From contig NZ_JAGHQT010000016.1 in NCBI RefSeq assembly GCF_017744155.1, forward strand, positions 1 through 64,000: a stretch of 64,000 nucleotides of DNA, given 5' to 3'. The DNA is from Endozoicomonas sp. G2_1 (lineage in GTDB: Bacteria; Pseudomonadota; Gammaproteobacteria; Enterobacterales; Alteromonadaceae). How positions within the stretch are numbered: position 1 is the stretch's first letter; the number at the start of each line of letters is the position of its first letter. The notes under the pieces were generated by a model that saw nothing but the letters and a program-made list of their open reading frames with translations, had not been told where the DNA came from and did not search any database. Positions 17,729-26,984 of the stretch are shown piece by piece. Made by a program: the position numbers and the translations under genes.

Positions 17729-19969
17729 ATGAGTATTCGAACTAGCCTTAAAAAAGTCCTTCCACCTATTTCTATTACAGAGCAAGAAGCATTAGATGCG
17801 GGCGATGTATGGATTGAGTCTTCTATTTATCAAGGACAACCTGATATGAAAGCCCTTAGAGACTTACCACAAGGGCAATTATCAAGCGAAGAACAAGCAT
17901 TTATTGACGGCCCTGTACAAGAATTACTGGCAATGGTCGATGAATTTGAATTGAACAACTCTATTCACATTCCTCAAGACATCATTGATTTTCTCGGCAA
18001 GAACCGTTTTTTCTCAATGATCATTCCAAAGAAATTCGGTGGTCTGGAATTTACGCCATATGCTAACTCGACAATTGTTGCCACTATCGCGACTAAGAGC
18101 TGTGCTATCGCAGTAACTGTTATGGTGCCTAATTCGTTAGGGCCAGGCGAGTTGTTAATGCACTACGGTACCGAAGAACAGCAAAATCAATGGCTTCCTC
18201 GGTTAGCTGTAGGTAAAGAAATCCCTTGTTTTGCCTTAACAAGCCCTGAAGCTGGCTCAGATGCTGGCTCAATCCCCGATACAGGTATTGTCACTAAAGG
18301 CATGTGGGAAGGCGAAGAAGTACTAGGTTTAAAACTTAACTGGGACAAGCGTTACATCACTCTGGCACCAATTGCCACAGTGCTAGGCCTTGCTTTTAAA
18401 GTCTTCGATCCAGACCAATTACTAGGTGACAAGTTAGAATTAGGTATTACCTGTGCATTATTACCTAAATCGCACCCAGGTGTTGAACTAGGCAATCGTC
18501 ACGATCCAATGAGTCAGCGTTTTTACAATGGTACTACCCGTGGTAAAGACGTATTTATTCCAATGGACTTCATTATTGGCGGCCAGAAAAACATTGGTCG
18601 CGGTTGGCAGATGCTGGTTAGTTGTTTAGGTGCAGGTCGTGGTATTTCATTACCTGCGTTAGGAGTTGCAACCTCACAAGCAGCGTTTAAATCAACCGCT
18701 GAATACTCATTTGTTCGCGAACAGTTTGGTGCGCCAATTGGTCGTTTTGAAGGTATTCAAGAAAAGCTTGCCGATATTGCTGGTAAAACCTTTGTTCAAG
18801 AAGCGATGCGCGTATTAACAACAGAAGGTCTAAACCTTGGTGTTAAACCTTCAGTAGTTACTGCAATTGCCAAGTACCACATGACTGAATTAGGTCGAGA
18901 TATTCTTAACTCGGCGATGGACGTACAAGCGGGTAAAGCCATTCAGCGCGGGCCACAAAATACGTTGGCCAGTGCTTATGCATCACAACCTATCGGTATT
19001 ACCGTTGAAGGGGCAAATATTCTTACCCGCAACTTGATGATTTTTGGTCAAGGTGCAATGCGTTGTCACCCGTACTTAAAAGACATGGTTGATCTCATTC
19101 ACAGTGAAGAAGCTGGCGCCGATGCTAAGTTCAACAAAGTATTGCGCAAAACCGTCGGCTTTAGCGTTAACAATGCCTTTAGAAGTTTGGGTAATGCTTA
19201 CTTGCCATTTATTCGTAAGGCGGACTCTAGCTTAGCTGAAGTTAAAAAATACGAACAACGCTTAAATGCATTAGCGGCAAAATTAGCTCCTATGGCTGAT
19301 TTATCGCTACTTGTACTGGGCGGAAATCTTAAAAAGGCTGAGTTATTGTCGGCGCGTTTAGGTGATGTTATTAGCTATTGTTATGCCGCTATGGCGGTTA
19401 TTCGCTACTACGAGCAAAGGGTCGAAAGCCGAGCTGAAGCTCGTCCTTACTTTGAATACGCAATTCAATGGTGTTTACAGCAAGGTGAGCAAGCGTTAGT
19501 CGCGTTTGTTAAGAACTTCCCGCATGCGCCAACACGTGTATTAATGCGAGTGCTAACTAATACTTACTCTGGTTCAGTTGCCGGTATTTCAGATGATCTA
19601 GTGCGTGAGTTATCTGAAGCAAGTATGCAACAAACCAGTATCAAACGTCAGTTAACCAACTTAATTAAAGTACAAGCTGGCGACGGCAACGATATTAATC
19701 AGCAGGCTTTTGAAGCTAAACACGCGGTATTGCCAATTTTGAAGAAAATTCAAAAAGCACTGCGCGCTAATCCGGTTGTTCCTGCACCTTCATTTGAATA
19801 TGTTGTTGGTCAGTTGCAAGCGCGCAACGAACTGAGTGATGATGAAGTGGCTAAAGTGCTCGATTACAACACCAAGCGCAAAGTTGCCGTGCGTGTTGAT
19901 GAGTTCGATTTTGACATGAACTTAATTGATGAAAACGCAGTTGAGCAACAAAAAGTAGACGCTGCTTAA
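17729..19969 (+). CDS. fadE: FadE-type acyl-CoA dehydrogenase
   Basis: This FAD enzyme catalyses the first oxidation of fatty acid beta-oxidation, acyl-CoA to trans-2-enoyl-CoA. At 746 residues it has an acyl-CoA dehydrogenase core (about 60-480), including the signature PEAGSD (173-178), and the long C-terminal extension (DUF1974) that distinguishes FadE. E. coli FadE (814 residues) has an N-terminal membrane anchor; this protein lacks it, which is common for the shorter marine homologues. It has its own promoter and terminator, so it is monocistronic. A palindrome about 100 bases upstream of the promoter may bind a fatty-acid regulator, but none can be named. Confidence 0.9.
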   Translation: MSIRTSLKKVLPPISITEQEALDAGDVWIESSIYQGQPDMKALRDLPQGQLSSEEQAFIDGPVQELLAMVDEFELNNSIHIPQDIIDFLGKNRFFSMIIPKKFGGLEFTPYANSTIVATIATKSCAIAVTVMVPNSLGPGELLMHYGTEEQQNQWLPRLAVGKEIPCFALTSPEAGSDAGSIPDTGIVTKGMWEGEEVLGLKLNWDKRYITLAPIATVLGLAFKVFDPDQLLGDKLELGITCALLPKSHPGVELGNRHDPMSQRFYNGTTRGKDVFIPMDFIIGGQKNIGRGWQMLVSCLGAGRGISLPALGVATSQAAFKSTAEYSFVREQFGAPIGRFEGIQEKLADIAGKTFVQEAMRVLTTEGLNLGVKPSVVTAIAKYHMTELGRDILNSAMDVQAGKAIQRGPQNTLASAYASQPIGITVEGANILTRNLMIFGQGAMRCHPYLKDMVDLIHSEEAGADAKFNKVLRKTVGFSVNNAFRSLGNAYLPFIRKADSSLAEVKKYEQRLNALAAKLAPMADLSLLVLGGNLKKAELLSARLGDVISYCYAAMAVIRYYEQRVESRAEARPYFEYAIQWCLQQGEQALVAFVKNFPHAPTRVLMRVLTNTYSGSVAGISDDLVRELSEASMQQTSIKRQLTNLIKVQAGDGNDINQQAFEAKHAVLPILKKIQKALRANPVVPAPSFEYVVGQLQARNELSDDEVAKVLDYNTKRKVAVRVDEFDFDMNLIDENAVEQQKVDAA

Positions 19970-20010
19970 CAGGGTTACTCATCCAATAAACAACACGGTA
20001 AACAAGACTA

Positions 20011-20038
20011 AAAAGGGCTAGTGAAAACTAGCCCTTTT
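20011..20038. terminator. Bidirectional terminator between fadE and the envelope operon
   Basis: AAAAGGGCTAG pairs perfectly with CTAGCCCTTTT over a six-base loop. Confidence 0.9.
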
Positions 20039-20083
20039 ACTTTATATTCAATGATTCATGCACAAAAGCAATGCTGCAAAGTT

Positions 20084-20617
20084 CTACAATTGTTTGTCGA
20101 CCCGGACAAAACCGCCTTGCAAATAAATGATGCGTACAGGGTCACCATTTTGAAATAGCATTTTGCTATCTAAGTCTTGTACCACTATAAAGTCTTCACC
20201 TTCGTCTGTGGTAATTAACAACTCAACGAGGTGATAGCTTTGCTCGTAGTATTTAGGGTTGCGCTCGTTGGCAGTAGCTCCGCCAATTAATGCCCCTAAA
20301 ATAGTCGCGATATCTTGGCCACTGCCACCGCCAAATTGATGACCAATGCCGGCGCCAATGAGTGCGCCGCCGAATACTTTCCATCCTTGGTTGCGATCTT
20401 CAATCAGTTCAGTTTCAGTGATCTGCCTGACTGATGTAACTTGACCAAACAAAACCTTTTCAACGGGCACTGCTTTGTTACGTTGATACGGGTTGGCGTG
20501 GCTTAAGCCACTGTAAAACAACAGTGCTGACAAGCTGCAAACAACTGCTAGCAGCAACCATGTTTTATAAAGTGTCTGTAAAGGCTTGGTATTTTGCTCT
20601 TGTTTTAGTAAGCGCAT
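20084..20617 (-). CDS. Exported glycine-zipper (SlyB/17-kDa-like) protein
   Basis: The 177-residue protein has a basic N-terminus, a hydrophobic signal (WLLLAVVCSLSALLFYSG) and a likely cleavage site after SHA. A two-part glycine zipper follows (GGALIGAGIGHQFGGGSG and ATILGALIGGATA), the hallmark of the 17-kDa/SlyB/OsmB-type membrane domain. No lipobox Cys is seen. The C-terminal 60 residues look like a small beta domain (VVQDLDSKMLFQNGDPVRIIY). The start at 20617 is set by a near-perfect GAGGAGG ribosome site five bases upstream. It is last in the COG3014-ycfL-lpoB operon, 26 bases after lpoB. Confidence 0.8.
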   Translation of the reverse strand: MRLLKQEQNTKPLQTLYKTWLLLAVVCSLSALLFYSGLSHANPYQRNKAVPVEKVLFGQVTSVRQITETELIEDRNQGWKVFGGALIGAGIGHQFGGGSGQDIATILGALIGGATANERNPKYYEQSYHLVELLITTDEGEDFIVVQDLDSKMLFQNGDPVRIIYLQGGFVRVDKQL

Positions 20618-20643
20618 ATTAACCTCCTCAATCTCCTTGGTTT

Positions 20644-21246
20644 TTACCAACCAATAGATTGCTTAGTACGAGTTTTGCGAATTTCGGTTTCGTCAGCCCA
20701 TTCAATAATACCGCTTTCTAAATCCATTAAACGCATGGTGAACTTGTAGTAAACGTCTGACTTGTCTTGGTTAGACTTAACAATGCTTGATAGGTTGCCG
20801 TAAAGCATGTATTGAGCGCCCACTTGGCGACCAAACTGTACCGCTTTAGTTGGGTCGACTAAGCCACCTTCGTTTTGAAAGTTAAGCTGTTCACGAACCG
20901 CGTTAACACGCGTCATATCAACAAAGCGAAATTTACCCGAGCGCAACACTTTAGTTGAGATAGAGTCAGTAATAGATTCTGTATCTATGTGTTCGCTAGT
21001 TTTGTTTTTAATGCGCTCAACAAAGACTACAGGGTGATTATTTTGGGTTAAGTTGCCAATAACCGGTGACACCAACAGTGAATCAGTCATTTGATTGGCA
21101 ATTTTCTGCAAATCCGTTGAACCAAAGTTAATGTCGGTTGTTTCTACCGCTTGTGCGTCGCCGTACTGAACAACTGAGCGTTGAGCACAACCTGAGGTAA
21201 TAGCCGCAGCAAGCAGCGCGCTGGTAAGTAAGGTAATTTTTTTCAT
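20644..21246 (-). CDS. lpoB: Penicillin-binding protein activator LpoB
   Basis: This is an outer-membrane lipoprotein of 200 residues. The lipobox ITSGC gives lipidated Cys20. The globular domain contains LpoB-typical segments (PVVFVERIKNKTSEHIDTE, KFRFVD and GAQYMLYGNLSSI). In E. coli LpoB reaches through the periplasm to stimulate PBP1b. The disordered linker here is short compared with E. coli. AAGGA precedes the ATG. It follows ycfL by 21 bases, as in E. coli, which supports the assignment. Confidence 0.93.
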   Translation of the reverse strand: MKKITLLTSALLAAAITSGCAQRSVVQYGDAQAVETTDINFGSTDLQKIANQMTDSLLVSPVIGNLTQNNHPVVFVERIKNKTSEHIDTESITDSISTKVLRSGKFRFVDMTRVNAVREQLNFQNEGGLVDPTKAVQFGRQVGAQYMLYGNLSSIVKSNQDKSDVYYKFTMRLMDLESGIIEWADETEIRKTRTKQSIGW

Positions 21247-21267
21247 GGTAAATCCTTAAAATTTGTT

Positions 21268-21726
21268 CTAATCGAATTTGTAAGCTTTTGCCGGAATTTC
21301 TCTGACATAAATATTAAAGGTTTGCGCGTCTGCTGTTGGCGCTACCCCGTGTAATTTGATTGACTGATGGCCGTGTAAAACAACCGGCTGCCAGTTGCTC
21401 TTTTCAGGCTCAATCACAAAGCCTTGGGCGTCAAACCAGTTGAATTGATATTGTAACTTCAGCGACTTTTTGTATTGGCTGCTCAATTCAACATTGACCT
21501 CGAGAAAGCCTTGGCTTTTGCGATTGAGTACATCACTAATCGCCAATTTGTCGCTTAAATCAGCGTTGTCCACTTTTAAATAAGGCTGTAATTGTTCTTT
21601 CGGGGGCAGTGATTCAGCACCAATGCCAGACGTTACCGGCGGCGTGCTGTTACAGCCAGTTAAAGCCAAGGCGAGCAGGGCGCTGCTGGCGAGTAATAGA
21701 GATTTATTTCGTGTGTTGGTTCGCAT
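21268..21726 (-). CDS. ycfL: YcfL-family (DUF1425) lipoprotein
   Basis: The 152-residue lipoprotein has lipobox ALTGC (Cys25). The following domain contains the DUF1425 pattern SLKLQYQFNWFDAQGFVIEP and ends ...REIPAKAYKFD. Its function is unknown. It sits directly upstream of lpoB here and in E. coli, which suggests a shared role in envelope or peptidoglycan maintenance. A strong GAGGAAG ribosome site supports the start. Confidence 0.88.
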   Translation of the reverse strand: MRTNTRNKSLLLASSALLALALTGCNSTPPVTSGIGAESLPPKEQLQPYLKVDNADLSDKLAISDVLNRKSQGFLEVNVELSSQYKKSLKLQYQFNWFDAQGFVIEPEKSNWQPVVLHGHQSIKLHGVAPTADAQTFNIYVREIPAKAYKFD

Positions 21727-21773
21727 CTTGGCTTCCTCTTATTTATCTTGATAACAATAATTAGCGGTGCGCA

Positions 21774-23207
21774 TTACAGTGTTACCGTGTTAATACCAGT
21801 ATAGTTAGCCAAAGAGGTTAAACTTACTAGCGTGGTGTGGCCGGCCTGAATGTTGACATCGAGCACCGAGCTGCCATTTGCGTGCTCTAGTGTGACCTGA
21901 TGTTGGCCTGCGGTTAATGGCAGTTTGGCCACTTGAATATTGTTGGGCAGCGACAACCAACTACGGGTGTCTGCTTTTTCGGTAGCAACGTTATAAAGCG
22001 TTGCCAAAATATTACCGACGTCGCCAGCTTCTTGTTGTAGTTCATGGCGCAATTTTTCTTTTGCCAATACCCGTGCAACTTGTCTCGTCAGAATGCTTGG
22101 CAGTTGGTCGTAAAGTGTTTTGGCTGCCAATGATTGTACGCGCACTAGTTCTTGCCCCTTAATTTCTTGTGCATTTGACGTATGCACGTATAAAGGTGCT
22201 GGTTCGCGATAATCATCTCGATAAACGGGCAAGGCAAAACTGAAAAAGCGAACATCGTCTCTGCGAGTAAATACCGGTAAATTAAGTGCTAGTGGCTCTT
22301 TTTCATTGGCGAGATCTTGCTCGTACAGCACAACTAAATAGCCTGATGTTTTCGACGATGATTTAATTTTCTGATTATTTACCTGACCAAACTCTTGCTC
22401 AAAGCGAGCTAAGTCATCGCGCATACCCAGCTTTTTTGCGAGGCGCAGTAAGTCTTGTTGAATAACCTGGTTGTTGGGGTAAATTTCTAATGCGCGCTTG
22501 TAGTCAATGTATGCGTCATTAGGCTCGTTTGCCGCTTCGTAGAGCAACCCTGAAAGATAAAACGTGTAGGCGTTTTGAAAACCATTTTTAAGATTACCTA
22601 TCATGGCATCCATTGAGGGGTATTGGCTAAACAGCTCATTTTGACCAATACCTGATTGACCGAGTTTGCTGTTTGCATCAAGTAACGCTTGTTCGTGCTT
22701 GGCAAGGGCTTGTTCTTGTACCAAATTTGCACGGCGCACCTCAACGAGTGCAGATTCTAACTGACCTAAGTGCAGGTAATTGAGCGCCTGATAGCTGTGC
22801 AGCATACTTTGCTCGTATGCTGGCACCTTGTATTTTATTGCACTGTCGTTGCTGACTACAGCACCTGCATTTTGTAATCCGCGGCTTATTTGCACCTTGG
22901 CGCGTTCTGCTTCGCGCGCGACTTGTTGATAAGCAAGGGTAAATATTTGCTCGCTCTTTTGGTAATTTTCAGCCAGAAAGTTCAATCGGCCTTGTTCAAG
23001 TAAAGATAGTGCGTAATTGTTGTGGCCAATGTATGGTTGGGGTAGGGCAGCTAATGCCGCTGGAAAATCACCAACGCGCTGCGCTTGGCGGCTTGCCGAC
23101 ATTTGCTCGGTATAACTGGCAAATAAATCTTGAAAGCGAATAGTGCTACAACTTGCTATTAGTAAGCAAAAAGTGACAACGGCGCTAGTTTTAAATAACT
23201 TGATCAT
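21774..23207 (-). CDS. COG3014-family lipoprotein with TPR-like repeats
   Basis: The product is 477 residues from the ATG at 23207, with signal peptide and lipobox LIASC (Cys20). The N-terminal half is helical with TPR-like units: LSLLEQGRLNFLAENYQKSEQIF, SYQALNYLHLGQLESALVEVRRA and YLSGLLYEAANEPNDAYIDYKRALEIYP. The C-terminal half is beta-rich. A GTG five codons upstream is an alternative start; neither has a clear ribosome site. It leads the four-gene envelope operon, 47 bases before ycfL. The function is unknown; outer-membrane tethering facing the periplasm is likely. Confidence 0.78.
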   Translation of the reverse strand: MIKLFKTSAVVTFCLLIASCSTIRFQDLFASYTEQMSASRQAQRVGDFPAALAALPQPYIGHNNYALSLLEQGRLNFLAENYQKSEQIFTLAYQQVAREAERAKVQISRGLQNAGAVVSNDSAIKYKVPAYEQSMLHSYQALNYLHLGQLESALVEVRRANLVQEQALAKHEQALLDANSKLGQSGIGQNELFSQYPSMDAMIGNLKNGFQNAYTFYLSGLLYEAANEPNDAYIDYKRALEIYPNNQVIQQDLLRLAKKLGMRDDLARFEQEFGQVNNQKIKSSSKTSGYLVVLYEQDLANEKEPLALNLPVFTRRDDVRFFSFALPVYRDDYREPAPLYVHTSNAQEIKGQELVRVQSLAAKTLYDQLPSILTRQVARVLAKEKLRHELQQEAGDVGNILATLYNVATEKADTRSWLSLPNNIQVAKLPLTAGQHQVTLEHANGSSVLDVNIQAGHTTLVSLTSLANYTGINTVTL

Positions 23208-23522
23208 AAATGACAGTAACACTCTATCGGCAACAACTTCTATCGAGTATCGGTTTTATTTAGCTACTTTTATATAACTATGTCTGTTTAGTACTTCTGT
23301 TTTGCAACAAATATTAAGTAGCGCTCTCTCAGTAATTCAGGACTAGTAACAAAGAGAGTGACAACTCTGGATTACATATTATCAATGTGAATCTGAATAT
23401 TAGCTGAACACAATAAACTAATAATTAACGGTTTTCAGCGAGCGTGTAGTAAGACCGAAACACGGTGTATAAGTTTAAAGAGTGATCGAGGTTTAACAAT
23501 CTTTATTTCGTTAAAAATTGTT
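23208..23522. other. Divergent 315-base region, no gene seen
   Basis: It is AT-rich and lies between the COG3014 operon and the AraC-family gene, so it should hold both promoters. I could not settle on clear promoter boxes. The AraC start could lie later, at 23634, which would lengthen this gap. Confidence 0.35.
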
Positions 23523-24758
23523 ATGGTTTTGTACCCTAAAAAGGCCAGTAGAAGTGTCGTGGTCTATTTGACTACTGACGCTCTTGGGTTTTATAGTTAT
23601 CGGCCTGACAATCACTTATGCCTTGGTCGTTTAATGGTTAACGTTTTTTCTACTGTTTTGTATTCTTGCATGATGGGCATGGTCATTCTCGCCTCGCTAG
23701 ATGTATTCAAACGTTCCAACGATAGACCTAACCTCTTCTTAAGAGGCATTTTAGTGCTGTTAATGTTGCATTTGGCGGGCGAGCTTTATATCTCGTCAGC
23801 CGTGTATGTCTATGCTCCGATGATTGCGGGTTTAGAAATCCCGTTTAAAGTGTTGCTAGGTCCTGCACTCTATTTTTACGCCCATGCAACGATGTCTCCT
23901 GATGTTGCTATCGACAAACGCGTGAAGTTACTGGCTCTTTCAGGGCCTATTATTGTGGTACTAGTTATGTTGCCCTTTGTGTTCATGATAACGCCTTCTG
24001 AAAAGCTCGCCTTGGCAACGCCTGAAACACGAGACCCTCAGTTGTGGAAAATAGCCGTTTTCACTTGTTTATCGACAACATTAATCTTTATTTTCTACAC
24101 CCTTTTATTTTTAGGTATGGCCTTAAAATTACATAACTCGCATGTCGCGCAGTTAATGGAAAAGTTCTCTGAGATTGAACATCGGGCACTTGGTTGGTTT
24201 AGAGGCGTGCTTTTTATATGGGGAGCGGCGTGGTTAATGTATTCCGCCGAGTTTTCTATGGGAGCACTTGGGGTGCGCTGGTTTGGTTCAGGTATTGTAC
24301 TGCCAATGATAACCGCGATTGCGCTCGCGCTTTTTATTCATCGAGCACTCGGCCAAAAAGGGCTTACCGAGATGGAGAAAGCGACAACTAAAAAAACAAA
24401 ACCACGGAACGCAGTAATTAGCGACGACAAAATGCAGGCTATTGCTGCTAAGCTTGAGCACGCAATGACCGAAGACAAACTGTATTTAAATGAGGATTTA
24501 TCGTTAAACAAGTTATCAGAATTTATTTCTGAATCAGAAAATCACATCTCCGAAACACTCTCGCAGCATATGAACACTAACTTCTTTTTGTTTGTAAATG
24601 GTTACCGTATAGAGAATGCCAAAGAGCTGTTATTAAGTAGCGATATGTTGGTGACGTCAATCGCCTACGAGGTTGGTTTTAAGTCTAAATCAACATTTAA
24701 TTCAGCATTTAAAAAACTTGTTGGCGAAACGCCAACGGTATTCAAATCATCACATTAG
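23523..24758 (+). CDS. Membrane-anchored AraC-family transcriptional regulator
   Basis: The product is up to 411 residues. About seven hydrophobic segments fill residues 38-280. A basic linker (KATTKKTKPRN) follows, and then a C-terminal AraC double helix-turn-helix (about 305-411) with the family signature SIAYEVGFKSKSTFNSAFKKLVGETP. Such proteins bind DNA while anchored in the inner membrane. The start is uncertain: neither 23523 nor the ATG at 23634 (residue 38, just before the first membrane segment) has a ribosome site, and the shorter form is plausible. A cluster of GGAC/GTCC half-sites lies just downstream, before the next gene. Confidence 0.8.
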   Translation: MVLYPKKASRSVVVYLTTDALGFYSYRPDNHLCLGRLMVNVFSTVLYSCMMGMVILASLDVFKRSNDRPNLFLRGILVLLMLHLAGELYISSAVYVYAPMIAGLEIPFKVLLGPALYFYAHATMSPDVAIDKRVKLLALSGPIIVVLVMLPFVFMITPSEKLALATPETRDPQLWKIAVFTCLSTTLIFIFYTLLFLGMALKLHNSHVAQLMEKFSEIEHRALGWFRGVLFIWGAAWLMYSAEFSMGALGVRWFGSGIVLPMITAIALALFIHRALGQKGLTEMEKATTKKTKPRNAVISDDKMQAIAAKLEHAMTEDKLYLNEDLSLNKLSEFISESENHISETLSQHMNTNFFLFVNGYRIENAKELLLSSDMLVTSIAYEVGFKSKSTFNSAFKKLVGETPTVFKSSH

Positions 24759-24778
24759 TCTAAATAACCAGCAAAAAA

Positions 24779-24814
24779 TGGACTAATTCGTCCAAATATG
24801 CCCATTCGGACGAA
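24779..24814. promoter_or_regulatory. Clustered GGAC/GTCC inverted repeats before the DUF2306 gene
   Basis: TGGAC-N6-GTCCA (24779-24794) overlaps the larger inverted repeat TTCGTCC-N14-GGACGAA (24787-24793 with 24808-24814). They lie between the AraC-type gene and the DUF2306 gene and may form an operator or an RNA hairpin. Confidence 0.4.
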
Positions 24815-24872
24815 GAATTTGTTCCCAACTGCAAAAATATCGCTCAAATAATATCAATTTGAGGAATATGCT

Positions 24873-25745
24873 TTGGAGAACATATCTGAAAACACGTCGG
24901 CGATAAATGAAGTAAAGGCACCGAAAAAAACTAATACCAAGCTTGCAAAAAAAGCACTCGATTACTCTGCTATCATTTGGTTTATTGCAATACTTATCGG
25001 CCAGTGGTTTTTCTTTTACTACATTATGGCCTTCTATGGCTTTTCGGTAATAGAGAACAATATGGAAATATGGAATCGCTGGGAAGCACTGGGCAACACT
25101 CCCTACAAAGAAGGCGATACAGGAGGCAATATAGCGTTTGCTTTTCACGCCATTGGCGCTGGCATTGTCGCATTTGGTGGCGCACTTCAACTTATGCCAC
25201 AAATAAGAGCCAAAGCACCAAAATTTCACAAGCTAAATGGCTATATCTACCTGATTACCGTTTTACTGTTGTCTTTGTCAGGCTTTTACTTGGTGTGGGT
25301 TAGAGAGGCGACGCCCGATATTGCCGCCGCAATTGGCACCAGTATAAATGGCTTTCTGATTCTGGGCTTTGCCTACCTCACTGTTAAAACAGCGAGAAAT
25401 AGAAAATTAGCGGATCACAGAAAATGGGCGATAAGGCTATTTTTAGTCTCAAATGCACAGTGGCTTTTACGAGTAGGCGTATTTAGTTACATGATCACTG
25501 GCACGGTGGTCGGCGCAAAACCAGCATTCGGCGACCCTTTTTTCGCTTTTTGGACATTTGGCTGTTTTCTGGTTCCGCTTGCAGCGGCGCAGTTATACTT
25601 TTACGCAAAAGAGAGTAGAAGTACTAAGGTAAAATACGTTGTCAGTGGGATACTAATCACCCTAACTATTTTGATGTCAATTGGTGTCATTGGCTTAACG
25701 CCATTCTTATTGAAAGTGCTGGGTGATGGACCGATCACACTTTAG
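24873..25745 (+). CDS. DUF2306 multi-pass membrane protein
   Basis: The 290-residue protein has a polar N-terminal 35 residues and about seven to eight membrane segments. Conserved DUF2306 features are the His in FAFHAIGAGIVAFGGALQL, KFHKLNGYIYL and ADHRKWAIRLF; these histidines could be heme or metal ligands, by inference. Its function is unknown. The start is a TTG at 24873 with GAGG eight bases upstream; the ATG at 24868 is out of frame. It follows the membrane AraC regulator by 114 bases and may be its target. Confidence 0.78.
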   Translation: MENISENTSAINEVKAPKKTNTKLAKKALDYSAIIWFIAILIGQWFFFYYIMAFYGFSVIENNMEIWNRWEALGNTPYKEGDTGGNIAFAFHAIGAGIVAFGGALQLMPQIRAKAPKFHKLNGYIYLITVLLLSLSGFYLVWVREATPDIAAAIGTSINGFLILGFAYLTVKTARNRKLADHRKWAIRLFLVSNAQWLLRVGVFSYMITGTVVGAKPAFGDPFFAFWTFGCFLVPLAAAQLYFYAKESRSTKVKYVVSGILITLTILMSIGVIGLTPFLLKVLGDGPITL

Positions 25746-25828
25746 TTCGCAACGTACCTGCTGTGCGTTGGAGGCTAGTGAGTCTGGTGTTGGTCTTTAT
25801 TAACGGGTTGGTTAAGACATAAAAAAAA

Positions 25829-25858
25829 CAGAAAGCCTTATTTTTATTGGTATTTCTG
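25829..25858 (-). terminator. Terminator of ssrA
   Basis: CAGAAAGCC pairs with GGTATTTCTG with one bulge. Eight A's to the left read as a T-run on the minus strand. It lies 30 bases past the mature tmRNA end. Confidence 0.7.
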
Positions 25859-25888
25859 GTCTTTTTGGGTTCTCTTGGAACCTGTAAG

Positions 25889-26239
25889 TGGTGGAGCGGG
25901 GGGGAGTTGAACCCCCGTCCGAAAAACCTACATCCTCGGTCCTACATGCTTAGTCGATCTTTTGTTTAACCAGTCAGTCGCCGAACGACAGGCTACTTTC
26001 TGGTGAGTCTGATACTGTTTCGCGGTTCAACCTCAGACAAGTTTCCCTCGCTAGTCTATTTGTTATGACCATCGCTTCTCACACCAACAGACCAAGTGTT
26101 GAGAGGATGGCTAGCATTAAGCTGCTAGTGCGAACGTTTCGTCGTTTGCAACTATAGTTTTGCGGCTTTTTACCAGGCCAACCGCCCCTGGGCATGCACC
26201 TTGGGTTTCGTGAATCCCGTCGAATCCTAAATCCGCCCC
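25889..26239 (-). ncRNA. ssrA: Transfer-messenger RNA
   Basis: The 5' end begins GGGGCGGATTTAGGATTCG and the 3' end finishes GCTCCACCA with the T-arm GTTGAACCCCC (as its complement). This gives the tRNA-like half and acceptor stem. The messenger part (26117-26149) reads GCA AAC GAC GAA ACG TTC GCA CTA GCA GCT TAA, a tag of ANDETFALAA. tmRNA rescues ribosomes stalled on broken mRNA and adds this degradation tag. Length is about 351 bases. The gene for its partner SmpB starts transcription just upstream in the same direction. Confidence 0.97.
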
Positions 26240-26331
26240 AAAGTATTGAATATCAATTCTGACAATTGATAAGGCTTGCATTGTACTCTGCTTTTAATTG
26301 CTAAACAATGCGCGCAAGTTTAACTGCTTGA

Positions 26332-26814
26332 TTATCGAGCATGTTTCATCATGCGTTCTTTGTCTATTTTCCATTCGCGCTCTTTTATGTCTGCGCGTTT
26401 GTCGTGATCTTTCTTCCCTTTACCCAAATAAAACTCAAGTTTTACCCAGCACTGTTTCCAGTACATGGCCGTGGCAATAAGCGAGTAACCATCGCGCTCA
26501 ACCGAGCCAATGAGCTTGTCTAATTCTCGGCGATTAAGCAACAGTTTACGCGGTCGCACAGGGTCACAAACAACGTGGCTTGAAGCGGCGGTTAATGGCA
26601 TAATTTCGCCACCAACTAAATAGGCTTCGCGATCTTTGATCATGACATAACAGTCAGAGATATTCACTTTACCGCTGCGGATACTTTTAATTTCCCAGCC
26701 CTGTAAGCTCATACCTGCTTCGTATTTGTCGGTAAGGTTATAGTTATGACGCGCCTTTTTGTTTAAGGCAATCGTATTACTATTTGCTTTGTTTGATTTT
26801 TTCTTTTTAGCCAT
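26332..26814 (-). CDS. smpB: SsrA-binding protein
   Basis: The 160-residue RNA-binding protein works with tmRNA in trans-translation. It has the SmpB core ([43 protein letters not shown], and the C-terminal [23 protein letters not shown] tail that enters the mRNA channel). The ATG at 26814 is chosen over an earlier in-frame start at 26874, because GGAAG lies four bases upstream and the protein then begins MAKKKKS, as in the family. It ends 92 bases before ssrA. Confidence 0.97.
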   Translation of the reverse strand: MAKKKKSNKANSNTIALNKKARHNYNLTDKYEAGMSLQGWEIKSIRSGKVNISDCYVMIKDREAYLVGGEIMPLTAASSHVVCDPVRPRKLLLNRRELDKLIGSVERDGYSLIATAMYWKQCWVKLEFYLGKGKKDHDKRADIKEREWKIDKERMMKHAR

Positions 26815-26984
26815 TGTACTTCCATCGTTAACCGCGCTCATTATACGTATTCGGCTACTATTTGAAATATTCAATGCGAAATTTGTCGCAATAAGTTACC
26901 TGATGGTGGCTTAATTACCCTGAATCAGTTGGGTTTTTCACAGGCTTTTTGATAACATAGCCGCCGAATAAAGCGGGGGATTAA

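Noticed and set aside
24783-25229. 148-codon open frame antisense to the DUF2306 gene
   Set aside because: It overlaps a clear membrane-protein gene entirely; no ribosome site or family resemblance.
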